From an uncultured Clostridium sp. (lineage in GTDB: Bacteria; Bacillota; Clostridia; Lachnospirales; Lachnospiraceae), in assembly GCA_900538475.1 (NCBI GenBank), contig UPYT01000004.1, forward strand, positions 1 through 64,000: a DNA stretch of 64,000 bases. Reading direction: 5' to 3'. Positions 43,837 through 53,512 of the stretch are shown here, piece by piece. Position 1 is the stretch's first letter, and every line of letters starts with the position of its first letter. The notes beneath the pieces were generated by a model that worked only from the letters and a program-made list of their open reading frames with translations, was not told the DNA's origin and did not search any database. The position numbers and the translations under genes were made by a program.

Positions 43837-45402
43837 ATGAGACAGAAAAAATTAATCATTCTCTTTTTTTATATGGCGCTTCTGGCTGCCTGTGCCGGTA
43901 TTGTATGGCTTCTGGGACGGCTAAACAGCCCTGTGGAGCCGGGAAAGCCATCTGTACAGGAATCGGAGTATCCGGAACAGACGGAGACTTCCGTGGAGGA
44001 AACTCTGACCGGAGAAACAGAAGGGGAACAGCCCACTGAAACAGGTTCGGAAGAAGGGCTGGAGGTTTCAGGAAGACCGGCAGGGACAAATAAGCCCGGG
44101 GGACAGATGGAAATTCTGGACGAAACACCGCCGCCCTACGAACCGCCGAGACTGATGCTGGTGTCGGATCTTCACTATATGAGCGCCTCCACTCACGATG
44201 ATGGGAAGGCCTTCTGGAACATGGTGAAGTTGGATGACGGGAAGGCTCATCAGTACAGCGAACAGCTTCTGGATGCTTTGGCAGCCAGAGCGCTTGAGGA
44301 AAAGCCGTCGGCTCTGGTGCTTTCTGGCGATATTACTCTGAATGGAGAAAAGGAAAATCATTTGGAGCTGGCAAAAAAACTGAAGGAGATCCAGGACGGA
44401 GGAGTTCCTGTGGTGGTGATTCCGGGAAATCACGATATCCAGAATCACAATGCAGCAGTATATTTTGGAGAGAAAAAAGAGGCAGCAGAGTATCTTACCT
44501 CAGGGGATGACTTTTATGAAATTTATCATTCTTTTGGATATGATCAGTCCCCGAACCGAGATCCGGCTTCTTTAAGTTATGTGTATCCGGTGGATCCCTG
44601 GCACTGGCTTTTGATGCTGGACACCTGTCAGTATGAGGACGGGAATCATGTAAACGGACGTTTGAAGCCGGAAACTCTAAAGTGGCTGGAGGTTCATCTT
44701 CAGGTGGCCCAGGAACACGGAATTCAGGTTCTTCCTATCGGACATCATAATCTGCTTTGGGAAAGCCGCCTGTATACGGATGACTGTACAATGGAAAATT
44801 ATCAGGAGATAACGGCACTTTTTGAGAAATATCAGGTTCCTCTCTATGTCAGCGGTCATCTTCATGTCCAGAGAGTGAAAAAGCATCAGCCGGAGCCGGG
44901 AGAGCAGCAGGAATATGGAATTTCTGAGATTGTTCTTGGGGCCGTTTCCCTGTCGCCAAACCACTATGGTATGTTGTCCTGGGATGATTTGGGAGGAATG
45001 CATTTTGAAACAAATCAGCTGAATCTGGAGGGATGGCTTCCTGAAGTGGAAAACTACGAGGAATGGTCTGAGTCTTTTTTTAAAGAGATTATTCGTACTC
45101 AGACAGAGAAAAAGATTTCTCTGGTTCCAGATGATTTAAAGAAGCTTATGGCAGAGCTTTATACGGATGTGTATTATGATTACTGTGCCGGAAACAGGAT
45201 AGAAAAAGAAACAGTGATCCGGCGGCGGGCCTATGCTCTCTGGATGAGGGCAGAGCCGGAGAATCCCTGTGTGGATCAGATCATGCAGATGATAAAGGAC
45301 GGAGGGAGCGAGGCAAAGGTCTGGCATTGGGAGCCAGAATATCCTATTGTGAGGGAAAACTTTCAGGAAGAGGCGGAAGAGACAGCCGCAGAGGAGGAAT
45401 GA
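43837..45402 (+). CDS. Membrane-anchored calcineurin-like metallophosphoesterase
   Basis: This 521-residue protein has one N-terminal transmembrane helix (5-25) and a Thr/Glu-rich spacer (28-95). A metallophosphoesterase domain follows with the motif series SDLHYM, SGDITLNGEKEN, PGNHDIQNH, GHHNLLW and SGHLHVQR, giving a complete di-metal site. The C-terminal 100 residues are helical. It is probably an outward-facing phosphatase or phosphodiesterase; the substrate is unknown. It shares an operon with the following amidotransferase gene. Confidence 0.9.
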   Translation: MRQKKLIILFFYMALLAACAGIVWLLGRLNSPVEPGKPSVQESEYPEQTETSVEETLTGETEGEQPTETGSEEGLEVSGRPAGTNKPGGQMEILDETPPPYEPPRLMLVSDLHYMSASTHDDGKAFWNMVKLDDGKAHQYSEQLLDALAARALEEKPSALVLSGDITLNGEKENHLELAKKLKEIQDGGVPVVVIPGNHDIQNHNAAVYFGEKKEAAEYLTSGDDFYEIYHSFGYDQSPNRDPASLSYVYPVDPWHWLLMLDTCQYEDGNHVNGRLKPETLKWLEVHLQVAQEHGIQVLPIGHHNLLWESRLYTDDCTMENYQEITALFEKYQVPLYVSGHLHVQRVKKHQPEPGEQQEYGISEIVLGAVSLSPNHYGMLSWDDLGGMHFETNQLNLEGWLPEVENYEEWSESFFKEIIRTQTEKKISLVPDDLKKLMAELYTDVYYDYCAGNRIEKETVIRRRAYALWMRAEPENPCVDQIMQMIKDGGSEAKVWHWEPEYPIVRENFQEEAEETAAEEE

Positions 45403-45407
45403 GGAAA

Positions 45408-46211
45408 ATGACAGAGAATAATAGAAATAGGACACAGCAGAAGGAAGCAGAGGAACCTGGAAACAGAAAACGTCCTCTTATCGGTCTGGTTCCCCTGTAT
45501 GATGAATTTAAGGACAGTTACTGGATGCTTCCTGGATATATGATTGCCCTGGAAGAGGCCGGAGCAATTCCGGTGATGATGCCGCTTACTGCAGAGGAGG
45601 GAGCGGTCAGTCAGCTGGCAGAGCAGCTGGACGGATTTGTACTTACCGGAGGCCATGATGTAGATCCGGCTGTTTACGGAGAAGAAAAACGGGAGGTGTG
45701 CGGAACCCTTTGCCAGCAGAGAGATCAGATGGAGAAGCTTCTGCTTCAGGAGGCTTTAAAACTGGACAAGCCGGTATTTGGCATTTGCCGGGGACTGCAG
45801 TTCCTCAATGGATATTTGGGCGGAACTCTGTATCAGGATCTGGAAACAGAATATCCTGCATCCGGAACAGGAGAAGAAAATCAGGTGAATCACAGAATGA
45901 AGCCGCCTTATGATGGGGAAGCGCACAAGGTCAGGATTCTTCCGGAATCCTTCCTGGAAAGTATTCTTGATCAGCAGGAGATAGGAGTAAACAGCTGCCA
46001 TCATCAGGGCATCCAGAAGCTGGCTCCAGTTCTTGAAGCTGCGGCTGTGGGGCCGGATGGTTTGATTGAAGCAGTAGAAATGCCGGGAAAACGGTTTGTG
46101 GCAGCTGTTCAGTGGCATCCGGAATTTTCCTTCCGGAAAAGCGGGGAAAGCAGAAAAATTTTGGCTAAATTTGTAGAAGCCTGCTGTGGAAATGCCGGGA
46201 AAACCCTGTGA
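45408..46211 (+). CDS. Class I glutamine amidotransferase, PuuD-like
   Basis: This 267-residue protein of the gamma-glutamyl-GABA hydrolase group (peptidase C26) has a nucleophilic cysteine in FGICRGLQFLN, the oxyanion segment LTGGHDVDP, and the His/Glu pair in VQWHPEFSF. It should hydrolyse gamma-glutamyl amides, as PuuD does in putrescine breakdown. The ATG at 45408 lies 10 bases after GGAGG; the ATG at 45399 would be too close. The following promoter separates it from glgP. Confidence 0.88.
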   Translation: MTENNRNRTQQKEAEEPGNRKRPLIGLVPLYDEFKDSYWMLPGYMIALEEAGAIPVMMPLTAEEGAVSQLAEQLDGFVLTGGHDVDPAVYGEEKREVCGTLCQQRDQMEKLLLQEALKLDKPVFGICRGLQFLNGYLGGTLYQDLETEYPASGTGEENQVNHRMKPPYDGEAHKVRILPESFLESILDQQEIGVNSCHHQGIQKLAPVLEAAAVGPDGLIEAVEMPGKRFVAAVQWHPEFSFRKSGESRKILAKFVEACCGNAGKTL

Positions 46212-46229
46212 TTCTGTGCGAAAGCCATA

Positions 46230-46259
46230 TTGACGGATGGATTCATCTGCGATTACAAT
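46230..46259 (+). promoter_or_regulatory. Promoter of glgP
   Basis: TTGACG (46230-46235), 18 bp and TACAAT (46254-46259) lie about 50 bases before the start codon. Confidence 0.6.
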
Positions 46260-46315
46260 AGATATGGTGAAAAAGAGAACAAAAAAGATAGAAAAGCAAG
46301 AGGGGGGATTGAAAC

Positions 46316-48571
46316 ATGAACTTATCTGAAAAACTTGTTTCTGCCTGTGGAAAGCCCATTGAGAACTGTACAAACAGGGAGCTTTACGAGGCGCTTTTAA
46401 CTATGGTGCAGCAGGAGGCCTGTGCCCGCACAGCAGAGACAGGAAAGAAAAAAGTATATTATATTTCAGCAGAATTTCTGATTGGAAAACTGCTTTCGAA
46501 TAACCTGATTAATCTGGGCTGGTATGATGAGATCCGGGAGATTCTGGCAGCAGCAGGAAAGGATATCGGTCAGATTGAGGAAGTGGAGCCGGAGCCTTCC
46601 CTTGGAAACGGCGGGTTGGGCCGTTTGGCAGCCTGCTTCCTGGATTCTATGGCAAGTCTTGGATTAAACGGCGATGGAATCGGTCTGAATTATCACCTGG
46701 GACTGTTTCGACAGGAATTTGAAGAGGAACTGCAGAAAGCGGTTCCCAATCCCTGGATAGAAGAGAAAACCTGGCTGTTAAAGAGAGAGACAACGTATCC
46801 TGTTTCTTTTGGCGGCTTTACGGTTCAGTCCCGTCTTTATGATATTGCAGTAACCGGCTACAAAAACCGCACCAATATGCTTCACCTGTTTGATCTGGAT
46901 ACTGTAGACGAAGGTCTGGTAAAGGATGGAATTGATTTTGATAAGGAAAATATTGCCAAAAACCTGACGCTGTTTTTATATCCTGACGACAGCGATGAGG
47001 AAGGCCGTAAGCTTCGAATTTATCAGCAGTATTTTATGGTCAGCAGCGGCGCTCAGTATATTCTGGACGAATGTGAAAGAAAGGGAAGCACCCTCCACGA
47101 TCTTCCTGATTATGCAGTGATTCAGATCAATGATACCCATCCGTCTATGGTAATTCCAGAGCTGATTCGTCTCCTGACCGGGCGCGGCATTGCGTTTGAT
47201 GAGGCAGTGGAGATTGTGAAAAAGACCTGCGCCTACACCAATCACACGATCCTGGCAGAAGCCCTGGAGAAGTGGCCTATTTCTTATTTGAAGGAAGTAG
47301 TTCCTCAGCTGGTTCCGATTATTGAAATTTTAGATGATCGGATCCGCAGAAAATACCAGGACGAGGCTGTGGCGATTATTGATAAAAACGATGTCGTGCA
47401 TATGGCTCATATGGATATCCACTATGGATTTTCTGTTAATGGAGTGGCATACCTGCATACAGAGATTTTAAAGAACAGTGAGCTGAATGCTTTTTATCAG
47501 CTGTATCCGGAGAAATTCAACAATAAGACTAACGGAATTACCTTCCGCCGGTGGCTGCTTCACTGCAACCATCCGCTGGCAGATCTGATTACAGACCGTA
47601 TTGGCAATCAGTACAAAAAGGATGCGGCTCTTCTGGAGCTTATGACAGCCTGCTCTGACGAGGAAACTTTAAAGCAGCTTCTGGAAATCAAGCATCAGAA
47701 TAAGCTTGCTTTAAAAGCATATTTAAAAGAAACCCAGAATGTGGACATTGATGAAAATTCCATCTATGATATTCAGATTAAGCGTCTTCACGAGTACAAG
47801 CGCCAGCAGATGAATGCGCTGTATGTGATTCACAAATATCTGGAGATTAAGCGGGGCAAAAAGCCGGCAAGACCGATTACCGTGATTTTCGGTGCCAAGG
47901 CGGCTCCGGCCTATGTGATTGCGAAGGATATTATTCATCTGATTCTCTGTCTTCAGAAGCTGGTGAACGAGGATCCGAAGGTCAGCCCGTGGCTGAAGGT
48001 GGTTATGATTGAAAACTACAATGTAACCAAGGCAGAAAAGCTGATTCCGGCCTGCGATATTTCTGAGCAGATTTCTCTGGCATCCAAGGAAGCCAGCGGA
48101 ACCGGCAATATGAAGTTTATGTTAAATGGCGCAGTTACCCTGGGCACCATGGATGGAGCCAATGTGGAGATTGCAGAGCTGGTTGGAAAAGACAATATTT
48201 ATATTTTCGGTGAGTCCAGTGAGACAGTAATTGACCATTATGCCAAGGCTGATTATGTTTCCAGAGAGTATTATGAGAAGGATGCGGACATCAAAGAGGC
48301 CGTGGACTTTATCATAGGCAAGGAAATGATGAAGATTGGACATAAGGAAAATCTGGAACGGCTTTACAAGGAACTGCTGAATAAGGACTGGTTTATGACA
48401 CTTCTGGATTACAGAAGCTACGCTGAGGCAAGAGAAAAGGCTTATGCCGATTACGAGGATCGGATGAGCTGGGCCAAAAAGATGCTGGTAAATATCAGCA
48501 AGGCCGGATTCTTCTCTTCTGACCGGACGATCGCCGAGTACAATCGGGATATCTGGAAGCTGGGCAAGTAA
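46316..48571 (+). CDS. glgP: Glycogen/alpha-glucan phosphorylase
   Basis: This 751-residue PLP enzyme releases glucose 1-phosphate from alpha-1,4-glucans. N-terminal [17 protein letters not shown], the [19 protein letters not shown] block, QINDTHPS and the PLP site [15 protein letters not shown] are all present. It is shorter than the roughly 800-residue E. coli enzyme, as usual in clostridia. AGGGGGGATT precedes the ATG. No other glycogen gene is adjacent. Confidence 0.95.
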   Translation: MNLSEKLVSACGKPIENCTNRELYEALLTMVQQEACARTAETGKKKVYYISAEFLIGKLLSNNLINLGWYDEIREILAAAGKDIGQIEEVEPEPSLGNGGLGRLAACFLDSMASLGLNGDGIGLNYHLGLFRQEFEEELQKAVPNPWIEEKTWLLKRETTYPVSFGGFTVQSRLYDIAVTGYKNRTNMLHLFDLDTVDEGLVKDGIDFDKENIAKNLTLFLYPDDSDEEGRKLRIYQQYFMVSSGAQYILDECERKGSTLHDLPDYAVIQINDTHPSMVIPELIRLLTGRGIAFDEAVEIVKKTCAYTNHTILAEALEKWPISYLKEVVPQLVPIIEILDDRIRRKYQDEAVAIIDKNDVVHMAHMDIHYGFSVNGVAYLHTEILKNSELNAFYQLYPEKFNNKTNGITFRRWLLHCNHPLADLITDRIGNQYKKDAALLELMTACSDEETLKQLLEIKHQNKLALKAYLKETQNVDIDENSIYDIQIKRLHEYKRQQMNALYVIHKYLEIKRGKKPARPITVIFGAKAAPAYVIAKDIIHLILCLQKLVNEDPKVSPWLKVVMIENYNVTKAEKLIPACDISEQISLASKEASGTGNMKFMLNGAVTLGTMDGANVEIAELVGKDNIYIFGESSETVIDHYAKADYVSREYYEKDADIKEAVDFIIGKEMMKIGHKENLERLYKELLNKDWFMTLLDYRSYAEAREKAYADYEDRMSWAKKMLVNISKAGFFSSDRTIAEYNRDIWKLGK

Positions 48572-48640
48572 GAGGCATAGCTGTAAAAAGAAAAGATCAA
48601 ATAACAATATATGATTGCCATTCGTGATTCGAAAATGACA

Positions 48641-48684
48641 AGTCAAAAGGGGGGCCGCAAATGCGGCCCCCCCTTTGACTTTTT
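48641..48684. terminator. Strong bidirectional terminator after glgP
   Basis: The 18-19-base GC-rich arms (48641-48659 with 48662-48680) carry one bulge. The motif AGTCAAA...GGGGGGCCGCA is mirrored on the other side and followed by TTTTT. It also ends the minus-strand pseudogene. Confidence 0.92.
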
Positions 48685-49517
48685 ATAGGGAAACCGTGGA
48701 GGTACATTCCGCCGGTTCTGCCGTTACCAGATCATAGCGGTAGGCTGAGAGAATAAAGCCTACTAAAACCATATTAAATACCATAAGCCCATGGTGAAGA
48801 TAAGGCTGAGAAGGGCGACAGCGGCTGCGCTCCAACGGTATCCGGGCAAAAAGAAAATGGAAAAAATACCCCAGGCGGCAGCAAGCAGCAGTCCGGTTCG
48901 GATGGTACGTTTCCTGCTTTTTCTGAATCGGTAAAACAAAAAGGAAAACAGTACGGGAAGAAAAAGCACAGGGAAAAAGGTGCCTGCCAGGTGGCTGATT
49001 TTCCAGGCCCAGGAAAAATGACCGAAACGGGAAAGGCAGTTCAGGACAAGGAAAAACAGGTACAGAATTCCTATTCCAAAGGAGAGGGGTTTCCAATGGC
49101 GGATAAAAAAGGATACCCCTTCCATACAGTCAGAAGCAGAAGGGCTGTGCCTGGAAGATAGTACAGATATCCACCGGAATTTTGCTCCGGTGTCCAATTC
49201 ATAAATCCGGCTAGGACAAATCCTGCAAGGAGAAGCAGAAGTGACAGGACTGTGAGTACAGGAGTTCTGCGAATTTGGTGAACGGCATTCAGCTCAGTTC
49301 CAGTGATGATCGGATCCCCCATTTGACGGACAGCCTGCTGGAAGGCTTTCTCTGATTCAATGCCTTCGTTTTTTAATTCGTCTGCCAGATCTTCAATATG
49401 CTCCTCCAGCTCCCGGCGAATGGAAGGATGGAGCGGTTTCCAGGCAATCTGGTCGGTAACTTCATCCAGAAACCGGGAAACAGAATTTTCAGCAGGTTTC
49501 TTTTCCAAATCACACAC
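48683..49517 (-). pseudogene. HAAS/permease-prefix-domain membrane protein, two frameshifts
   Basis: The first frame (49517 to about 49105) encodes an N-terminal HAAS-like helical domain (RFLDEVTDQI...ELEEHIEDLADEL) and two membrane helices, then stops. A second frame continues with FIRHWKPLSFGIGILYLFF and several helices to about 48795. A third gives the last helix and FILSAYRYDLVTAEP to the stop at 48683. The first break lies at a T6 run on the coding strand (49105-49111 region) and the second at a TTT run (48774-48778 region). Adding one T at each restores a single protein of about 278 residues. It follows a PadR gene, the usual partner. Confidence 0.78.
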
Positions 49518-49848
49518 CCCCTATCACTACATGCTCCAGAACCTGATTGACAGCAGCTTCATAAGTTTTCCACTCCTGAGTCTTTTCTTTCAGAAGCTTT
49601 TTTCCATGCGGGGTAATGGCATAATATTTGCGGATCTTGCCGGTGTCTGCAGTCTGCTGAAAGCTGGTGACAGCGCCCTGTTGTTCCAGGGTGTGAAGAA
49701 TGGGATAGAGCGTTCCTTCTTTTAGCTGAAAGACATTTCGGCTGCGCTGTTCCATCAGCCGGATCATCTGATAGCCATACAGAGGTTCCTCTTCCAGCAG
49801 CTTTAATACCAGCATGGAGGTACCGATAGCCATATATCGTTTATCCAT
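49510..49848 (-). CDS. PadR family transcriptional regulator
   Basis: This 112-residue winged-helix repressor starts MDKRYMAIGTSML. The PadR core LYGYQMIRLMEQRS and GTLYPILHTLEQQG is present, followed by YYAITPHGKKLL and a C-terminal dimerisation helix. The start at 49848 is chosen because AAGGAG lies 8 bases upstream; the ATG at 49854 is too close to it. It overlaps the start of the HAAS-type gene by eight bases. A two-part palindromic operator surrounds its promoter, so autorepression is likely. Confidence 0.92.
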   Translation of the reverse strand: MDKRYMAIGTSMLVLKLLEEEPLYGYQMIRLMEQRSRNVFQLKEGTLYPILHTLEQQGAVTSFQQTADTGKIRKYYAITPHGKKLLKEKTQEWKTYEAAVNQVLEHVVIGGV

Positions 49849-49871
49849 AAGCATAGCTCCTTTTTTATATA

Positions 49872-49912
49872 TAGATAATCTAGGCATATAAAAATTATAC
49901 TTAGATTATCTA
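49872..49912. promoter_or_regulatory. Paired PadR operator
   Basis: TAGATAATCTA (49872-49882) and its reverse complement TAGATTATCTA (49902-49912) are 30 bp apart. One lies in the promoter spacer and the other just downstream of the -10 of the minus-strand padR promoter. Confidence 0.75.
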
Positions 49913-49922
49913 TGTATGTAAA
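49894..49922 (-). promoter_or_regulatory. Promoter of padR
   Basis: On the minus strand TTTACA (49922-49917), 17 bp and a perfect TATAAT (49899-49894) form the promoter. Confidence 0.82.
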
Positions 49923-49970
49923 GAAAAAGCTACAGTAAAATAATTGTACCTTTTCCAACCAGATTGATGT

Positions 49971-49999
49971 TTGATATTTCAGGCAGAACGCGGTATAGT
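49971..49999 (+). promoter_or_regulatory. Promoter of the second yitT gene
   Basis: TTGATA (49971-49976), 17 bp and TATAGT (49994-49999) lie about 100 bases upstream of the start. Confidence 0.65.
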
Positions 50000-50108
50000 C
50001 GTGTCTGGCAGACAGGGCGTCTGCTGGACGACCGTTTAAGCGGCGTTTACACAGGGATTGTGAATATGAAAAGAATATAAGCAGCAAAGGGGCTGCAAAG
50101 GGGAAGGT

Positions 50109-50978
50109 ATGGCTATCAAGCAAATTGAAAATCCGATTGCGCGGAAGCTGGCGGAGTATGGACTGATTACAATTAGTATCTGGATTATGGTAGTGGGAAT
50201 TTATTTTTTCAAATTTCCCAACAATTTTGCATTTGGAGGTGTGACCGGTTTTTCCACGGTAATCAGCAAGATTACCCAATGGTCAGCCAGTGATTTTACA
50301 TTTATTGTAAATACCGGGCTTCTGGTAATCGGTTTTCTGTTTTTGGGACGGGATGTAGGGCTTAAGACCGTGTATGCAAGTATGCTGATGTCAGTCAGCC
50401 TGTCTGCGCTGGCGCGGATTTATCCCATGCATTCTCCTTTGACTTATGAGCCTATGCTGGAACTGGTATTTGCCATTTTTTTGCCGGCAGTAGGGTCTGC
50501 GATTCTGTTTAATATCGGAGCATCCAGCGGCGGAACTGACATTATTGCCATGATACTGAAAAGTCATTCCAGTTTGAATATTGGAAGCGCTCTGTTTCTG
50601 GTGGATGTGGCATCGGTGCTGATGGCATTTTTTGTAATCGGTCCCACAACGGGACTGTATTCTACGGTAGGATTGATGGCGAAATCTCTGGCTATTGACG
50701 GTGTAATCGAGAACATCAACCAGTGCAAATGCTTTAATATTATTTGTGATGATCCAGATCCTATCTGTCATTTTATTATCCATGAGCTTCACAGAAGCGC
50801 TACGGTTTATAAGGCAGAGGGCGCCTTTACTCACCACAGCAAGACCGTGATTATGACAACCATGAAGCGGGGGCAGGCAGTACGCCTTCGAAATTTTATC
50901 CGAAAGACAGAGCCGACGGCATTTATTCTGATTTCTAATTCCAGTGAGATTATTGGAAAGGGATTTTTAAGCAATTAG
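50109..50978 (+). CDS. YitT family membrane protein (DUF161/DUF2179), paralogue
   Basis: This 289-residue protein has the same plan as the protein at 21414-22289: about five membrane helices, a GASSGGTDIIAMIL segment and a C-terminal DUF2179 domain with ELHRSATVYKAEGAFT. The function is not established. GCAAAGGGGAAGG precedes the ATG. The two copies differ too much to be a recent duplication. Confidence 0.9.
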   Translation: MAIKQIENPIARKLAEYGLITISIWIMVVGIYFFKFPNNFAFGGVTGFSTVISKITQWSASDFTFIVNTGLLVIGFLFLGRDVGLKTVYASMLMSVSLSALARIYPMHSPLTYEPMLELVFAIFLPAVGSAILFNIGASSGGTDIIAMILKSHSSLNIGSALFLVDVASVLMAFFVIGPTTGLYSTVGLMAKSLAIDGVIENINQCKCFNIICDDPDPICHFIIHELHRSATVYKAEGAFTHHSKTVIMTTMKRGQAVRLRNFIRKTEPTAFILISNSSEIIGKGFLSN

Positions 50979-51065
50979 ATTGGCTGCAGTCTGCCGGACC
51001 AACTGGGAAATGTCCGCATATAGTAGAAGTATCAGTGATGCATCTGCTTTATGAGGAGGAATCCT

Positions 51066-51869
51066 ATGGAATATCAGAATATAACAGGGCCGACAAAAGC
51101 CCAGCAGGAATTTATTGAACGCGAACAAATGCATAAGAAAAAGGTAGCGGTCTGGCGCATGATGCTGCTGGTACTTCTGCTTGCCATGTGGGAACTCTGT
51201 ACGAGGCTGGGAATGATGGATGCTTTCATTTTCAGTTCACCGTCCAGAGTTCTCTTGTGTTTCTGGAGAATGGTACGGGATAAAAGTATCTTTGGACATA
51301 TTGGAATTACTCTGATGGAAACTCTGGTAAGCTTTCTGATTGTGACAGCAGCAGGGACGGCGGCAGCGGTGGCTCTCTGGTTCAGCCGCAGTGCATCGGA
51401 GATTCTGGAGCCATATCTGGTTATGCTGAACAGCCTTCCCAAGTCAGCCCTGGCTCCCATGCTGATTGTCTGGCTTGGCAATCATGTGTATACCATTGTG
51501 GCAGCAGCTGTTTCCGTTGCATTATTTGGCTCTATTTTGACCCTTCACACAGGATTTCAAAGCGTAGATCCAGAAAAGATCAAGCTGATTTATTCCCTTG
51601 GGGGAAGCCGCCGAGACGTGCTTTCAAAGGTACTGCTGCCGGGTTCGGTTCCCATGTTGATCAGCAACATGAAGGTCAACATCGGGCTTTGTCTGGTGGG
51701 CGTTATTATCGGAGAGTTTCTGGCGGCGCAAAAAGGGCTGGGATATTTGATTATTTATGGGAGTCAGGTCTTTCAGCTGGATCTGGTCATGACGTCCATC
51801 GTTTTGCTGTGCCTGTTTTCTACTGTCTTGTATAAGGGAATTGGATGGCTGGAAAAGCGGGCAAGATGA
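51066..51869 (+). CDS. Orphan ABC transporter permease (SsuC/TauC type)
   Basis: This 267-residue inner-membrane permease has about six helices (from residue 30) and the BPD_transp_1 EAA-like loop. SLGGSRRDVLSKVLLPGSVPM is the typical ATPase-contact motif of nitrate/sulfonate/taurine or thiamine-precursor importers. GAGGAGGAAT precedes the ATG. Neither an ATPase nor a matching binding protein is adjacent on either side, so the partners must be elsewhere or the locus is a remnant. Confidence 0.88.
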   Translation: MEYQNITGPTKAQQEFIEREQMHKKKVAVWRMMLLVLLLAMWELCTRLGMMDAFIFSSPSRVLLCFWRMVRDKSIFGHIGITLMETLVSFLIVTAAGTAAAVALWFSRSASEILEPYLVMLNSLPKSALAPMLIVWLGNHVYTIVAAAVSVALFGSILTLHTGFQSVDPEKIKLIYSLGGSRRDVLSKVLLPGSVPMLISNMKVNIGLCLVGVIIGEFLAAQKGLGYLIIYGSQVFQLDLVMTSIVLLCLFSTVLYKGIGWLEKRAR

Positions 51870-51910
51870 GAAGTTGATAGTGCGGGTATGTGAGGAGGAA
51901 AAGGTTGCAG

Positions 51911-51939
51911 TTGTACATGGGATCAAAATCATGTATAAT
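51911..51939 (+). promoter_or_regulatory. Promoter of the two-component/binding-protein operon
   Basis: TTGTAC (51911-51916), 17 bp and a perfect TATAAT (51934-51939) form the promoter. A perfect inverted repeat TACATG-N10-CATGTA (51914-51919 with 51930-51935) spans the spacer and may be an operator. Confidence 0.78.
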
Positions 51940-52024
51940 AGAAAGCAATTGATTGCTATGAAAGGGACAGACGATAAGCTTTGGAGCATGGAGTACTTAC
52001 AGAGTGCAGGGGGAAAATCGCCAT

Positions 52025-53512
52025 ATGAAATCCATTCGCAGAGTAATTCGACAGAATCATCTGGTTGTTATTTTGCTGACCAGTATGTTTATTGTAGTTA
52101 ATATATTAGTATATACTGCAACTTACAGCACTTACCAAAGACTTCTTCAAGACTATCAGGAAGTGAATGAACTGTTTACAATTAATAATGACAGGAAGAC
52201 CAATTTTATCCTTTATAGCAAGAGCCATGATGAAGGGGCCCTTCAACAGTACTATGATTCCAGTATTCGATTGGAAAAGGGGCTGGAAAAGCTGGAAGGA
52301 CAAATGCAAAGAGATCGGGAATGCAAAATGCTGTACCGGATTCTCTGTCAGGTGATGGACTATCGGTTTGAAATGGCAGAATCTTATATTCAGCCAGGAA
52401 AACAGTATAATCCGGGAATTTTGGAGGATCTGGCTGCGGTGGATCTGACTACAGATCGGTGTCTGAATCAGCTGGTAAGCCGGTATTTGGAGTATCTAAA
52501 TGCAACCTTTGGTGATTTCAGCCGCCATGTAAATTCTGTGAATATTGTGTTGAATCTGGTTTTGATCGGAGGATGTCTGTTCAGTCTTTTGCTGAATTAC
52601 TATATGAATCGGCGAGTTATGTATTCAATTGAAAATTTGACCAAGGCCGCTCAGGAAATTACCAGCGGGAATTTTGAGGCAGGGGATATTGAAAAGACAA
52701 GTTTTGCAGAACTCAATCAGGTTTCCAGTGCTTTTGATCAGATGAAGCATACGATCCGGAATATGATTACAGAGCTGAATGAAACGCACCAGATGAAAGA
52801 ACGGCTGGCGGAGGCAAAGATCCGGGAACTGCAGATGCAGATGAATCCCCATTTTCTTTTTAATACGTTGAGTCTAGTTATACGGAGTATTCAGCTGGGC
52901 GAGAGAGACACATCTATTCAACTGGTTAAGGCTATCTCTAAAATTCTGCGCAGCAGTATTGAGATTAAGACAACTTCTATTCCATTAGATGATGAAATTG
53001 AACTTTTGCAGGCATATCTATATATTCAGAAGCTTCATTTGAAGGGCAGAATTACATTTTGCCTGGATGTAAGAAAGTCCTTTCTGGAGAATGCCTTTCA
53101 GATCCCTCCTCTGACTATTCAGCCGCTGGTGGAAAATAGTATCCAGCACGGTTTGAAGGATCGGGTACGCGGAGGAAAAGTGGATATTCTGATTACAGAA
53201 AAGCCGGATTATATGGAGGTTGTTGTGGCAGATAATGGAGTAGGTTTTCCAGAACATGGGGAATGGCTGCCAGAGAATAAGGAGGGAACGCCGGAGCAGA
53301 GGCAAAATAACGGAAAGGAATCTGGGCAGGCCGTGATTTCCAGAACTTCTATTGGATTGAATAATGTGAGAGAGCGGCTGGAGCTGTTTTACAGGAAAAA
53401 GGATGTTCTTCAGATTGAACGGATAGACGGAATTACAAAAATAACTATGAAGCTGTATAGAACAGAGGACGACAGACGAAAGAGACAGGAGGAAGACGTA
53501 TGCTGCGAGTGA
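52025..53512 (+). CDS. YesM/LytS-type sensor histidine kinase
   Basis: This 495-residue membrane kinase has helix 1 near residues 12-34, an extracytoplasmic helical domain (35-170), helix 2 near 172-195 and a HAMP linker. The His_kinase block has phospho-accepting histidine in MNPHFLFNTLSLV, and the HATPase domain has VVADNGVGF and IGLNNVRERL. The ATG at 52025 follows AGGGGGA by 10 bases. It overlaps the response regulator gene by 13 bases. YesM kinases usually sense carbohydrates or related solutes. Confidence 0.92.
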   Translation: MKSIRRVIRQNHLVVILLTSMFIVVNILVYTATYSTYQRLLQDYQEVNELFTINNDRKTNFILYSKSHDEGALQQYYDSSIRLEKGLEKLEGQMQRDRECKMLYRILCQVMDYRFEMAESYIQPGKQYNPGILEDLAAVDLTTDRCLNQLVSRYLEYLNATFGDFSRHVNSVNIVLNLVLIGGCLFSLLLNYYMNRRVMYSIENLTKAAQEITSGNFEAGDIEKTSFAELNQVSSAFDQMKHTIRNMITELNETHQMKERLAEAKIRELQMQMNPHFLFNTLSLVIRSIQLGERDTSIQLVKAISKILRSSIEIKTTSIPLDDEIELLQAYLYIQKLHLKGRITFCLDVRKSFLENAFQIPPLTIQPLVENSIQHGLKDRVRGGKVDILITEKPDYMEVVVADNGVGFPEHGEWLPENKEGTPEQRQNNGKESGQAVISRTSIGLNNVRERLELFYRKKDVLQIERIDGITKITMKLYRTEDDRRKRQEEDVCCE

